Positions 27,876-34,706 of a stretch of DNA of 34,706 nt are shown here, piece after piece; position 1 is the stretch's first letter, and each line of letters starts with the position of its first letter. Where the stretch lies: the IMG/VR virus record IMGVR_UViG_3300008110_000030, positions 1 to 34,706 of that record. One strand, written 5' to 3'. This DNA comes from a virus. The position numbers were made by a program, and so were the translations under genes. The notes under the pieces are model-generated. The model worked only from the letters and a program-made list of their open reading frames with translations. It was not told where the DNA came from and searched no databases.

Positions 27876-28028
27876 ATGATGTTTGAATCAATTGAAATTA
27901 GAAAAGCTGAAAACGGCATTATTGTGACCATCAAAACAGAAGATGAGGACAAGGATTTTGTTTTTGGTAATATTCCAAAAACTTTGAAGTTTGTTAAAGA
28001 ATATTTAGAAACAAAACCTCAATCATGA
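27876..28028 (+). CDS. small unknown protein, 50 aa
   Basis: MMFESIEIRKAENGIIVTIK... ending ETKPQS; AAGGGAGAA precedes the first of two consecutive ATGs, and the stop overlaps the next start (ATGA at 28025). Beta-rich first half and a helical end. Too small for family recognition, but the coupling on both sides supports a real gene. Confidence 0.75.
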   Translation: MMFESIEIRKAENGIIVTIKTEDEDKDFVFGNIPKTLKFVKEYLETKPQS

Positions 28029-28501
28029 AATGGCTCCTGGCATTAGTATTGCTCATGCCAGCAGTAGCGTGGGCCAACTGTACTTCTGAAACTACCGAAA
28101 AAACTGTTACAAAAACTATACAGCCAAACGGTAGGGAACTGGTTAATACCGAAAGTACGTATGTTTGCAAAAATGGTAAACGAGAAGTATTTTCCAATTG
28201 CAAAACTTACCAATGGAATACTTTTTTAGGAGAAACTAATTCTTCTAAATCTTGTTCAGAATGGAATGAACGTGAAGCAACTGATACAGCATTGACTTAT
28301 GCCCAAGATGGTGTTATGGTTGAATGGATAGATACTAGGGGTAAATTTAAAGGATCTATCATTGCTTGGACATTGCCAAAGTCGCAAGAAGGATGGTGTA
28401 GACAAATTGTTGTATCCAAAGATTACGGTAGTAGTCTTGATAATACCGTTAGAATAATGTGCTATCAAGAAGGAAGAGGATGGCAGTATTGGCGACGCTA
28501 A
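28025..28501 (+). CDS. secreted unknown protein, 158 aa
   Basis: Signal peptide MKWLLALVLLMPAVAWA with a likely cleavage after AWA; six or more Cys in the mature part (NCTSE, YVCKNG, SNCKTY, KSCSEW, GWCRQ, IMCYQ) suggest disulfides and a periplasmic or surface location. It ends WQYWRR. No enzyme motif. Part of the envelope-related gene group 26186-28501. Confidence 0.78.
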   Translation: MKWLLALVLLMPAVAWANCTSETTEKTVTKTIQPNGRELVNTESTYVCKNGKREVFSNCKTYQWNTFLGETNSSKSCSEWNEREATDTALTYAQDGVMVEWIDTRGKFKGSIIAWTLPKSQEGWCRQIVVSKDYGSSLDNTVRIMCYQEGRGWQYWRR

Positions 28502-28531
28502 TAGGCAATAAATATAGATGAGGAAAATTTA

Positions 28532-30103
28532 ATGACGTTAGCTTGGCTATTACTTATTACTGGTTTAACAATTTCAGCAGTGGCGATCTACTATTCTGTA
28601 GTAGGTCTTGCCGCTATTTTTAGTGCGGCAGTTATCCCCATCATAGTTATGGGCAGTGCCTTAGAAGTAGCTAAATTAGTTTGCGCTTCTTGGTTAAAGG
28701 ACAATTGGAGTAGAACTCCAATGTTAATGAAAACATATATGACCGTTGCAGTAATTGTGCTAATGGCCATAACATCAATGGGTATATTTGGATTCCTTTC
28801 AAAAGCCCACAGTGATCAAAGTCTAGTAAGTGGCGATGTAATGGGAAGAATTGCCATTTATGATGAGAAAATTAAAACATCAAAAGAAAATATCGATGCA
28901 AATAGAAAAGCACTTAGACAGATGGACGAAGCCGTTGACCAAAGTATGGCACGTTCTAACGATGAAAAAGGTGCAGACAAAGCCGTTGCCATACGAAGAG
29001 GACAGGCAAAAGAACGTGCTAGACTGCAAAAAGAAATTGCAGATGAACAAGCAACAGTTGCCAAACTCAACGAAGAATCTGCACCCATACGAGCCGAAGT
29101 TAGAAAAGTGGAAGCAGAAGTTGGACCATTAAAGTATATTGCCAAACTTATATACGGCGATGCTGGCGCTGATGAGAACATGCTAGAGCGAGCAGTGACG
29201 TGGGTTATTATTTTAATCGTAGTTGTATTTGATCCACTAGCAGTTATCATGTTGTTAGCCGCACAGATGACATTTGGTTGGAAAAAAGAGGATCCTGTAG
29301 TAGTCAAAGAAGAAGTAGAGAGTGAATCAGCAAAAGAACCATTTGTTGGTGTTATTGCTCAGGAAGTTGCTTCAGTAATTCCTGAAGCTGTAATACAAGA
29401 CTCTGAAAACTCTGTGACTATTTTGAAAGATGCAAAAGAAAAATTAGCACAGTTTGTTGACAAGGTTAGTTTAGACACTGGCAAAACACCACGTATATTT
29501 GAAACAGTAAAGAGCTTTAGTGTTCCTGAAGTAAAAGAAGTTGTTCAACCAGAAAAGTTAGAAACATACATACCAAAAGTCGATACAGATGTTGTCAATC
29601 AAGTGACCGAGACCGCTGATGATATTTCAGGTATTGGACTAGAAGCTTGGAACAAAATGATTGACGAGGCTGAAAAGGCCGCAGAGCTTGAAAAGAAACT
29701 AGCCAATGTGGTTTGGACTGATGCTCTACAATTATGGAGAGAAAAACATCTAGACGCTGACATTTATGAAATACAGAGATCCTATGATGCTGGTGAAATT
29801 AAAATTCTTCCATGGAATGAAGAAGATAAAAAATACAAGATACTTCCAGAGTTAATTAACACTAACTATGTTCAAAATGAAGAGCAAGTGGAAAGTGGTC
29901 TTTGGCAAGAAACTACTCAATCACTAAGTCAAAACGATTATCAACAAAAAGTACTTGAAGCCAATATTCGCACCCTTGTAAACTTAATCAATAACGGTTC
30001 AATTTTAGTCGAACAATTAAGCGAAGAAGAAGCGTTAGCAGTTGAAGAATATTTGAAAAAGGAAAGCAATGACGGGAAAGATAACGATAGTAAGTCCGCC
30101 TGA
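28532..30103 (+). CDS. membrane protein with coiled coil, 523 aa
   Basis: Three spans near the N-terminus (about 5-25, 28-48, 68-90), a long coiled coil (about 108-200, rich in Lys/Glu/Ala) and a fourth span (about 222-246, VIILIVVVFDPLAVIMLL) with a FDPLA motif, then an acidic, probably disordered region and a helical C-terminus. GAGGAAA precedes the ATG. It resembles uncharacterised coiled-coil membrane proteins of large phages; a role at the inner membrane is inferred. Confidence 0.78.
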   Translation: MTLAWLLLITGLTISAVAIYYSVVGLAAIFSAAVIPIIVMGSALEVAKLVCASWLKDNWSRTPMLMKTYMTVAVIVLMAITSMGIFGFLSKAHSDQSLVSGDVMGRIAIYDEKIKTSKENIDANRKALRQMDEAVDQSMARSNDEKGADKAVAIRRGQAKERARLQKEIADEQATVAKLNEESAPIRAEVRKVEAEVGPLKYIAKLIYGDAGADENMLERAVTWVIILIVVVFDPLAVIMLLAAQMTFGWKKEDPVVVKEEVESESAKEPFVGVIAQEVASVIPEAVIQDSENSVTILKDAKEKLAQFVDKVSLDTGKTPRIFETVKSFSVPEVKEVVQPEKLETYIPKVDTDVVNQVTETADDISGIGLEAWNKMIDEAEKAAELEKKLANVVWTDALQLWREKHLDADIYEIQRSYDAGEIKILPWNEEDKKYKILPELINTNYVQNEEQVESGLWQETTQSLSQNDYQQKVLEANIRTLVNLINNGSILVEQLSEEEALAVEEYLKKESNDGKDNDSKSA

Positions 30104-30482
30104 TATCTATATTAATCGAACATCCAGTATCATTCTTGTTAACACCACTGAAGCAGAACAAGAGCAGGTTAGTGAATGGTTTAATCAAAATCAACTAGCA
30201 CAAGAGCTTTCAATTTATTTTTACAACAACGAACGAAATCTTCAGTGGTTGGTGATGTCATTTGCTGTGGCACAATATCGATACATTAACTTAGACAACA
30301 CTCAAGATCAAAGTGGCTTGTTAGCAGGACATTTTTTAAGTTCTGATAACTGTTATTACACTCTATCAGATGCTAACTTATATGAGGTATACAGATTAGT
30401 AAATACTTCACGGTTAGAATCAATAACTGAATTTTTAGATAAGGTAATATCAATTGAGCACCCTGAAACATCAGAACTGTGA
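30069..30482 (+). CDS. unknown phage protein, 137 aa
   Basis: Begins [29 protein letters not shown] precedes the ATG, which lies inside the upstream gene (35-base overlap). Alternating strands and helices ([19 protein letters not shown]) and an EFLDKVIS end; no signal or Cys. Its last 29 bases overlap the ClpX start. Unknown function. Confidence 0.75.
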   Translation: MTGKITIVSPPDIYINRTSSIILVNTTEAEQEQVSEWFNQNQLAQELSIYFYNNERNLQWLVMSFAVAQYRYINLDNTQDQSGLLAGHFLSSDNCYYTLSDANLYEVYRLVNTSRLESITEFLDKVISIEHPETSEL

Positions 30483-31674
30483 TTTTTGCGGCAAGGGCAA
30501 AGAAGACGTTGAAAAACTAGTCGTTGGATCTAACGGGTCTATATGCAATGAGTGTGTAACTCTGTGTGATAGGATCTTAAAAGATCAAAAGGGCAAGGTC
30601 AAAAATGACCACCTTAATCAATTCAATCCTGTCAGAATAAAAGAATATTTGGATGAGTTTATTGTAGGACAAGATGAAGCCAAAATATCTGTTTGTGTTG
30701 GAGTAAGTCAACACTATAAAAGAATTAGCAGTTATACCAGTTACGTTGATTTGGACAAAAGCAATGTGATGCTAATGGGTCCAACAGGGTGTGGGAAAAC
30801 TCTCATGGTAAAGAAGATTGCAGAGTTCATTGATGTTCCTTTCGCACACTGTGATGCAAACACACTGACTGAAGCAGGTTATGTTGGTGATGATGTAGAA
30901 ACAATAATTCAACAATTACTGCTCAGAGCTGACGGCGATATAGAAGCAGCCAGTCGTGGCATCATATATATTGATGAGATAGACAAAATAAGTAGGAAAG
31001 GCGAAGCCAATACTGCAACTAAAGATGTTGGCGGAGAAGGAGTACAGCAAAGTCTATTAAAAATGATTGAAGGTACTGTACTTAAAATACAGGTTGGCAA
31101 AAAACGTGAAGAAGTAGAAATAGATACTAAAAATATCTTGTTCATTGTTGGGGGTAGTTTTGTTGGACTTGAAAAAATTATTAATGATAGATTGAATCAT
31201 ACTGGGATTGGATTTAATAGTGCGTTAAAAAAGTCTTCGCAAACTAATTTGTTTTCCAAAGTGGATCAAAAGGATTTAATCACATATGGACTGATCCCAG
31301 AGTTTGTAGGTAGATTTAGTATCTTGACCACAGTTGATGATTTGACCAAAGAGGACTTAATCAAGATTTTGACAGTGCCTCGTAATAATCTAATTAATCA
31401 GTATAAGTATTTGTTTGATATGGATGGTTTAGAATTAGATTTTGAACCAGAAGCTCTAGAAGCAATTGCAGATAAAAGTATAGAATCTAAAACAAACGCT
31501 CGTGGCTTGAGAAGTACTTTAGAAAAATTATTAATACCTTATCAATTTGAAGCTCAAGAATTGGTCAAAAAAGGTCTAAAGAAAATATTGATAAGTAAAA
31601 ACACTGTGATTAAAGGAGAACTACCAATTTTTATGTTTAACCAGAGAAAGAAAGAAAATGCCAAAACAATATAA
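30454..31674 (+). CDS. clpX: ClpX, AAA+ unfoldase of the ClpXP protease
   Basis: 406 aa from a TTG start at 30454, needed to include the complete zinc-binding domain (Cys 9, 12, 31, 34). Walker A GPTGCGKT (109-116), Walker [11 protein letters not shown] (169-178), pore-1 loop GYVGDD (142-147), the ClpP-contact loop GIGF (251-254) and sensor-2 NARGLRS are all present. The conserved RKH loop, which reads substrates at the pore entrance in bacterial ClpX, is replaced ([12 protein letters not shown]). No clpP is seen here, so it would dock on host ClpP and redirect degradation; that consequence is inference. It overlaps both neighbours. Confidence 0.93.
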   Translation: MSTLKHQNCDFCGKGKEDVEKLVVGSNGSICNECVTLCDRILKDQKGKVKNDHLNQFNPVRIKEYLDEFIVGQDEAKISVCVGVSQHYKRISSYTSYVDLDKSNVMLMGPTGCGKTLMVKKIAEFIDVPFAHCDANTLTEAGYVGDDVETIIQQLLLRADGDIEAASRGIIYIDEIDKISRKGEANTATKDVGGEGVQQSLLKMIEGTVLKIQVGKKREEVEIDTKNILFIVGGSFVGLEKIINDRLNHTGIGFNSALKKSSQTNLFSKVDQKDLITYGLIPEFVGRFSILTTVDDLTKEDLIKILTVPRNNLINQYKYLFDMDGLELDFEPEALEAIADKSIESKTNARGLRSTLEKLLIPYQFEAQELVKKGLKKILISKNTVIKGELPIFMFNQRKKENAKTI

Positions 31675-31906
31675 TTCATCTTCTCGAAATGGTATCAGAG
31701 GCAACTCTGTTACAGTTGACGGGGATTTTAATAAAGCACTTAGAAAATTCAAAAAACGTGTAGAAGAAAGTGGTATCTTAGAAGCAGTAAAGGCAAAGAT
31801 GTTTTACGAAAAACCAACCACTAGTCGCAAACGTGCTAAAGGAGCCGCAAGGGCTCGCTGGCTTAAAAAAGTCAGAAACGAACAACTTCCTAAAAAACTC
31901 TATTGA
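31658..31906 (+). CDS. rpsU: ribosomal protein bS21
   Basis: 82 aa. An N-terminal extension ([16 protein letters not shown]) precedes the S21 core: [18 protein letters not shown], then [20 protein letters not shown] with the hallmark FYEKPT, and a basic end. bS21 joins the 30S subunit near the mRNA platform and influences initiation; phage copies are known from aquatic phages and are thought to exchange onto host ribosomes. Its start overlaps clpX by 17 bases, so unfoldase and ribosomal protein are co-translated. Confidence 0.93.
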   Translation: MPKQYNSSSRNGIRGNSVTVDGDFNKALRKFKKRVEESGILEAVKAKMFYEKPTTSRKRAKGAARARWLKKVRNEQLPKKLY

Positions 31907-31931
31907 CATAAGTCTACAGTTTTGTTATAAT
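31903..31931 (+). promoter_or_regulatory. consensus promoter giving a leaderless exonuclease mRNA
   Basis: TTGACA (31903-31908), a 17-base spacer and TATAAT (31926-31931). The ATG of the next gene (31939) starts eight bases after the -10 box, at the expected transcription start, so the mRNA would be leaderless. Confidence 0.85.
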
Positions 31932-31938
31932 ATGTATT

Positions 31939-32478
31939 ATGGCAAAACACTTAATGGTAGATTTAGAAACAATGGCGACAGGTCCCAACTCTGTCATTCT
32001 TACAATCGGCGCGGTTAAGTTTGATCCTTGGGGTCCAAATGTAGACCGTAGCACACACAATATCTTTTATCGAAGAGTTGACACAGAGACTTGTGAAAAC
32101 TTAGGCATGGTCATTGATCCCGCCACATTAGACTGGTGGGGTAAACAAGCACCAGAAATTATTGAAGAAGCATTTCATCCAGACGACCGTATTTCTATTG
32201 AACAAACGATTGAGGAGTTCCATAAGTTTGCATGGAACTGTGAAGCATTTTGGAGTCATGGTGCTATTTTTGATATTGTAATTTTAGAAGAGTACTATCG
32301 AAGACTTAAAAAGGCTCTGCCATGGAACTTTTGGCAGATCCGTGATACACGCACAATTTTTGATTTAGGCTATGATCCTGAAATGCCTAAGGACGCTAAA
32401 CACAATGCATTGGAAGACGCATATCGTCAAGCAGTAGGCGTACAAAATATGTATAAAAAGGTTGCTAGACAAAAATGA
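31939..32478 (+). CDS. DEDDh 3'-5' exonuclease (DexA/RNase T-like)
   Basis: 179 aa. MVDLETMAT (Exo I with DxE), WSHGAIFDIVILEEYY (Exo II) and HNALEDAYRQA (Exo III with H....D) mark the DEDDh exonuclease fold; WNFWQIRDTRTIFDLGYD fits the phage DexA-like or Rv2179c-like 3'-5' exoribonuclease group. It would trim DNA or RNA 3' ends, possibly including phage tRNA precursors. No Shine-Dalgarno precedes the ATG. Its stop overlaps the next start (ATGA). Confidence 0.88.
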   Translation: MAKHLMVDLETMATGPNSVILTIGAVKFDPWGPNVDRSTHNIFYRRVDTETCENLGMVIDPATLDWWGKQAPEIIEEAFHPDDRISIEQTIEEFHKFAWNCEAFWSHGAIFDIVILEEYYRRLKKALPWNFWQIRDTRTIFDLGYDPEMPKDAKHNALEDAYRQAVGVQNMYKKVARQK

Positions 32479-32651
32479 ACGATCAATTAAGAGAACTAAT
32501 GTTAGAGGCGGGATATGCCGCACCTGAGATTGCCAAACGTGCCCATGTGTTGGCCGAATTAATTATTAGAAAATGTGCTGACGTTGCCGCTGAGCATGGT
32601 GCATTAGACATTTATGAAGAGATTCGAGAACATTTCGGAGTTGAAGAATGA
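32475..32651 (+). CDS. small phage protein, 58 aa
   Basis: MNDQLRELMLEAGYAAPEIA... with VLAELIIRKCADVAAEH. It overlaps the exonuclease stop (ATGA) and the following start (ATGA). The MND-xx-xx-LMLEAGY start and LAELIIRKC segment match the product of 33297-33509 (MNDRIIEMAIEAGF, FAELIVRECM), so the two are paralogues of a small family common in phages, role unknown. Confidence 0.78.
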   Translation: MNDQLRELMLEAGYAAPEIAKRAHVLAELIIRKCADVAAEHGALDIYEEIREHFGVEE

Positions 32652-32884
32652 GCGGCACACCAGCAAGCTCTAGTCCGGGCATAACGGGATTTATTGAAAT
32701 ATTCGAGGGTCGCTTGAACAAAATGAAGCTACACCTTAAAGAAGAACTGGGTAAAGCCAAAAGCGATAGGGACCGTAAAGCCATACGTAGGCTTACTGCT
32801 GATGCTCGTAAACTAAACAAGACACTGAAAGAGATGCGTAATGCGTCAGCTAGGCTGTGTCCGCACTGTGGAGAAAAGCTATGA
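32648..32884 (+). CDS. small zinc-ribbon-ended helical protein, 78 aa
   Basis: MSGTPASSSPGITGFIEIFE..., a long basic helix (LKEELGKAKSDRDRKAIRRL) and a C-terminal CPHCGEKL that could bind half a zinc site. ATGA overlaps at both ends. Unknown function. Confidence 0.75.
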   Translation: MSGTPASSSPGITGFIEIFEGRLNKMKLHLKEELGKAKSDRDRKAIRRLTADARKLNKTLKEMRNASARLCPHCGEKL

Positions 32885-32925
32885 CTGAAGGAGAACGAGC
32901 AGGATGCCACAATGTTTGCCCTTAA
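32881..32925 (+). pseudogene. truncated copy of the MTEGERAG membrane protein
   Basis: ATG overlapping the previous stop opens MTEGERAGCHNVCP and then stops. The first eight codons match those of 33181-33300, which lies exactly 300 bases downstream and encodes an intact small membrane protein. This copy has lost its membrane segment, so it is a remnant of a duplication. Confidence 0.55.
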
Positions 32926-32931
32926 ATGGGT

Positions 32932-32960
32932 TTGACTTTTTTTAAATTTGGTGCTATACT
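32932..32960 (+). promoter_or_regulatory. sigma70-like promoter
   Basis: TTGACT (32932-32937), a 17-base spacer and TATACT (32955-32960). It precedes the gene at 32994, with AAGGAG at 32980-32985. Confidence 0.8.
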
Positions 32961-32993
32961 ATATAGACACTAACACACTAAGGAGTGGTTTTT

Positions 32994-33184
32994 ATGAACG
33001 AACCTTTCTACATCACATACAAACTAGTTGAAGAGATACTACAAAAGCACGATGTCCACTGTGTGTTTGAACTAGATGCGCCCATGCAAATCTTTACCAG
33101 GGCCCACGATGCTTCTTGCGGTTTACCTACACCCAGAAAAACGGCAAGGCCATGTTCTCACATGTTGTTAGGTGTAAAGAATGA
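32994..33184 (+). CDS. small phage protein with apparent -1 frameshift
   Basis: The ATG at 32994 has AAGGAG eight bases upstream and opens MNEPFYITYKLVEEILQKHD...APMQIFTR. The starting frame stays open to 33254, but its last part is low-quality (PRKTARPCSHMLLG) and runs across the next gene. In the -1 frame, from after 33070, the sequence reads FTYTQKNGKAMFSHVVRCKE and stops exactly as ATGA on the next start (33181). Either a frameshift (mutation or sequencing) or programmed slippage joins the two; no classical slippery heptamer in the right register is seen. If unshifted, the product is 86 aa ending at 33254. Confidence 0.5.
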
Positions 33185-33300
33185 CCGAAGGAGAACGAGC
33201 AGGACGCTGGGCTATGCTGTATCTCTATACAGTGTTGTTTGCGTTATGGTTTAATATTGTTGCCATTGCGGCCTGGCACATTAAGGAGTGGTTTTTATGA
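33181..33300 (+). CDS. tiny membrane protein, 39 aa
   Basis: MTEGERAGRWAMLYLYTVLF... one membrane span and an IKEWFL end. The start makes an ATGA junction with the upstream -1 frame, and the stop overlaps the next start (ATGA at 33297); its last codons include the AAGGAG of that gene. Intact counterpart of the remnant at 32881. Confidence 0.65.
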   Translation: MTEGERAGRWAMLYLYTVLFALWFNIVAIAAWHIKEWFL

Positions 33301-33509
33301 ACGACCGAATTATAGAAATGGCGATTGAGGCTGGATTTAATCCTGTAAATTGTACGGGAAGTAATGTGCCGTTATTTGAAAAGTTCGCCGAGTTGATTGT
33401 GAGAGAATGTATGGCATGTTCTACTTGGGTTGGTAAGGTGAATAACTATGCGATAGAACCAGTGCATACTGCTCACACTATTAATCAGCGTGAGAAAGCG
33501 GTCGTGTAG
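33297..33509 (+). CDS. small phage protein, 70 aa
   Basis: MNDRIIEMAIEAGFNPVNCT...FEKFAELIVRECMACSTWVG; AAGGAG eight bases upstream. Paralogous to 32475-32651. Past its stop, the -1 frame continues open from 33494 to 33601 and ends as ATGA on the GMP reductase start, so a longer product by frameshift is possible. Confidence 0.72.
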   Translation: MNDRIIEMAIEAGFNPVNCTGSNVPLFEKFAELIVRECMACSTWVGKVNNYAIEPVHTAHTINQREKAVV

Positions 33510-33529
33510 AAGGTGCTGATCGTTCAAAC

Positions 33530-33601
33530 ATGTGGGGTGCTAAAAAAGCTGGTAGACCGCCTGCCGCAACTGTTGTTGAAATTGATGAGGACGATGAATG
33601 A
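33530..33601 (+). CDS. very short frame before GMP reductase, 23 aa
   Basis: [20 protein letters not shown], ending in acidic residues and overlapping the GMP reductase start (ATGA). There is no ribosome site, so it may be the C-terminal tail of the 33297 gene in the -1 frame (the frame is open from 33494) rather than an independent gene. Confidence 0.35.
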   Translation: MWGAKKAGRPPAATVVEIDEDDE

Positions 33602-34617
33602 GAATTGAAGACGAAGTCAAACTTGATTTTAAAGATGTATTAATTCGTCCTAAACGAAGTACCTTAAGTAGTCGTAAAGAAGTAGATTTAACTCGCAACT
33701 ATAAATTCAAACATAGTGGTACAGAATGGCACGGCGTTCCTATTATGGCATCAAACATGGACGGTGTTGGTACGCTGACCATGGCAGAAGCATTGTACGA
33801 ACACAGGATGTTTACCTGTTTGATCAAAAACTATGACGAAGATGATTTGGGCAGTACAGTAGGAAATATTGGTGGTAACTATTTTGCTATAAGCACTGGT
33901 ACTAGTGACAGTGACTTTTTAAAGTTACGACGAATTATCAATGCCTATCCAGAAATACATGTTATCTGTATTGATGTTGCTAATGGTTATCAAGAACGCT
34001 TTGGGGATTATGTGCAAAAAGTTAGAGAAACATTACTCCATTGTACAATTATTGCTGGTAACGTAGTTACAGCAGACATGACACAGGAGTTAATTTTACG
34101 TGGCGCAGATATTATTAAAGTTGGGATTGGGCCTGGCAGCGTTTGTACTACTCGTATCCAAACTGGTGTTGGGTACCCTCAGCTTAGTGCAATTATTGAG
34201 TGTGCCGATGCCGCTCATGGTCTTGGCGGTCATATTATTGCTGACGGCGGATGTACTTGCCCTGGTGATGTTGCTAAGGCTTTTGGGGCTGGTGCGGACT
34301 TTGTAATGCTAGGCGGTATGTTAGCAGGACATGATGAGGGTGGTGGTGAAATTAAAGATGGTAACGTTACATTCTACGGAATGAGTTCAGATACTGCTAT
34401 GGAAAAGCATCATGGAGGTGTTGCTAGTTATCGTAGTTCAGAAGGACGTACAGTAACCGTGCCACATCGAGGTGCTGTTGAAAATACAGTGTTAGATTTG
34501 CTTGGCGGAATAAGAAGCACTTGTACTTACGTAGGTGCCAATTCACTCAAACAACTGTCAAAGTGTACTACTTTTATCAAAGTAGGTAGACAAATAAATG
34601 ATATCTTTGTAAAATAA
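33598..34617 (+). CDS. guaC: GMP reductase
   Basis: 339 aa TIM-barrel of the IMPDH/GMP reductase family. [10 protein letters not shown] replaces the usual start of the barrel site, [12 protein letters not shown] holds the catalytic Cys, [20 protein letters not shown] binds phosphate, and [20 protein letters not shown] with SEGRTV is the flap typical of GMP reductases. No CBS insert is present, as expected for GuaC. It converts GMP to IMP and ammonia with NADPH, feeding purine salvage towards adenylates, useful to an AT-rich phage. Length is near the usual 345. Confidence 0.92.
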   Translation: MRIEDEVKLDFKDVLIRPKRSTLSSRKEVDLTRNYKFKHSGTEWHGVPIMASNMDGVGTLTMAEALYEHRMFTCLIKNYDEDDLGSTVGNIGGNYFAISTGTSDSDFLKLRRIINAYPEIHVICIDVANGYQERFGDYVQKVRETLLHCTIIAGNVVTADMTQELILRGADIIKVGIGPGSVCTTRIQTGVGYPQLSAIIECADAAHGLGGHIIADGGCTCPGDVAKAFGAGADFVMLGGMLAGHDEGGGEIKDGNVTFYGMSSDTAMEKHHGGVASYRSSEGRTVTVPHRGAVENTVLDLLGGIRSTCTYVGANSLKQLSKCTTFIKVGRQINDIFVK

Positions 34618-34636
34618 AACATAAACAGGAAATACT

Positions 34637-34706
34637 ATGATTACTCTAAAAGAATTTTTTGAAGTTACTAATTACCGTATTAGTGAAGGTAGCGATTACC
34701 TTTGGG
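34637..34706 (+). CDS. 5' end of a phage gene cut by the window
   Basis: The ATG at 34637 is preceded by CAGGAAA; the frame reads MITLKEFFEVTNYRISEGSD and runs off the edge. The beginning resembles small phage proteins of unknown role. Nothing more can be said from 23 codons. Confidence 0.6.
   Translation, partial: MITLKEFFEVTNYRISEGSDYLW

Noticed and set aside
30454-31674. HslU or another AAA+ relative instead of ClpX
   Set aside because: The four-Cys zinc domain, GYVGDD pore loop and IGF loop are specific to ClpX.
33598-34617. IMP dehydrogenase instead of GMP reductase
   Set aside because: There is no CBS insert, and the flap sequence and length fit GMP reductase.

Overview
The window looks like part of a large, AT-rich, tailed-phage genome, probably marine or freshwater. 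The evidence is tightly packed genes with ATGA and TAATG overlaps, a dense tRNA array, phage-carried host-takeover genes (ClpX, ribosomal protein bS21, GMP reductase, a DexA/RNase T-like exonuclease), a SleB-type lytic hydrolase, and many short unknown genes. No capsid, terminase or polymerase gene lies in the window, so the phage assignment is inference. Transcription appears to use a host sigma70-like holoenzyme: at least seven promoters match TTGACA-17-TATAAT closely.

Layout. (1) 1-5060, minus strand: a tRNA and noncoding-RNA factory with 22 recognisable tRNAs, most with encoded CCA. It also holds a gene-free stretch of about 1.15 kb (780-1931) that reads as a giant ornate noncoding RNA with an embedded tRNA-Asn-like domain, a 211-nt closed RNA (2833-3043), and several inter-tRNA spacers that fold into 13-19 bp stems abutting the tRNA ends. 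Two of its promoters (342-370 and 1938-1966) are followed by the same leader: a 5'-terminal hairpin with GCAA in its loop, then the BoxA-like TGTTCTTTAAAA, the boxB-boxA order of bacterial rRNA antitermination leaders. A few small protein genes interrupt the array. (2) 5061-5674: a 57-aa gene, a factor-independent terminator, a probable small RNA and two tandem consensus promoters. (3) 5675-24040, minus strand: one long operon-like block with six radical-SAM enzymes (two with a B12-binding-type N-terminus, at least three SPASM-like), four 2-oxoglutarate/Fe(II) oxygenases, a cupin, a Gfo/Idh/MocA dehydrogenase, a zinc-type dehydrogenase, three paralogues of an unrecognised family starting M-x-HLF-x-x-VY, and a 201-aa protein whose C-terminus carries three CHxx units. 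(4) 24041-24216: a divergent promoter region. (5) 24217-34706, plus strand: small phage genes, a methyltransferase, the lytic hydrolase and membrane/lipoprotein genes, ClpX, bS21, exonuclease, a partly duplicated small-gene module, and GMP reductase.

How it may work together. The left part would supply tRNAs and large structured RNAs, with rRNA-like leaders helping polymerase run through long untranslated, structured RNA. The central block looks like a dedicated peptide, protein or glycan modification pathway; its substrate is unknown. The radical-SAM/SPASM gene directly upstream of the CHxx protein makes that protein the best substrate candidate. The right part contains host-takeover and lysis functions. 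All family assignments are from reading motifs; no database search was run.
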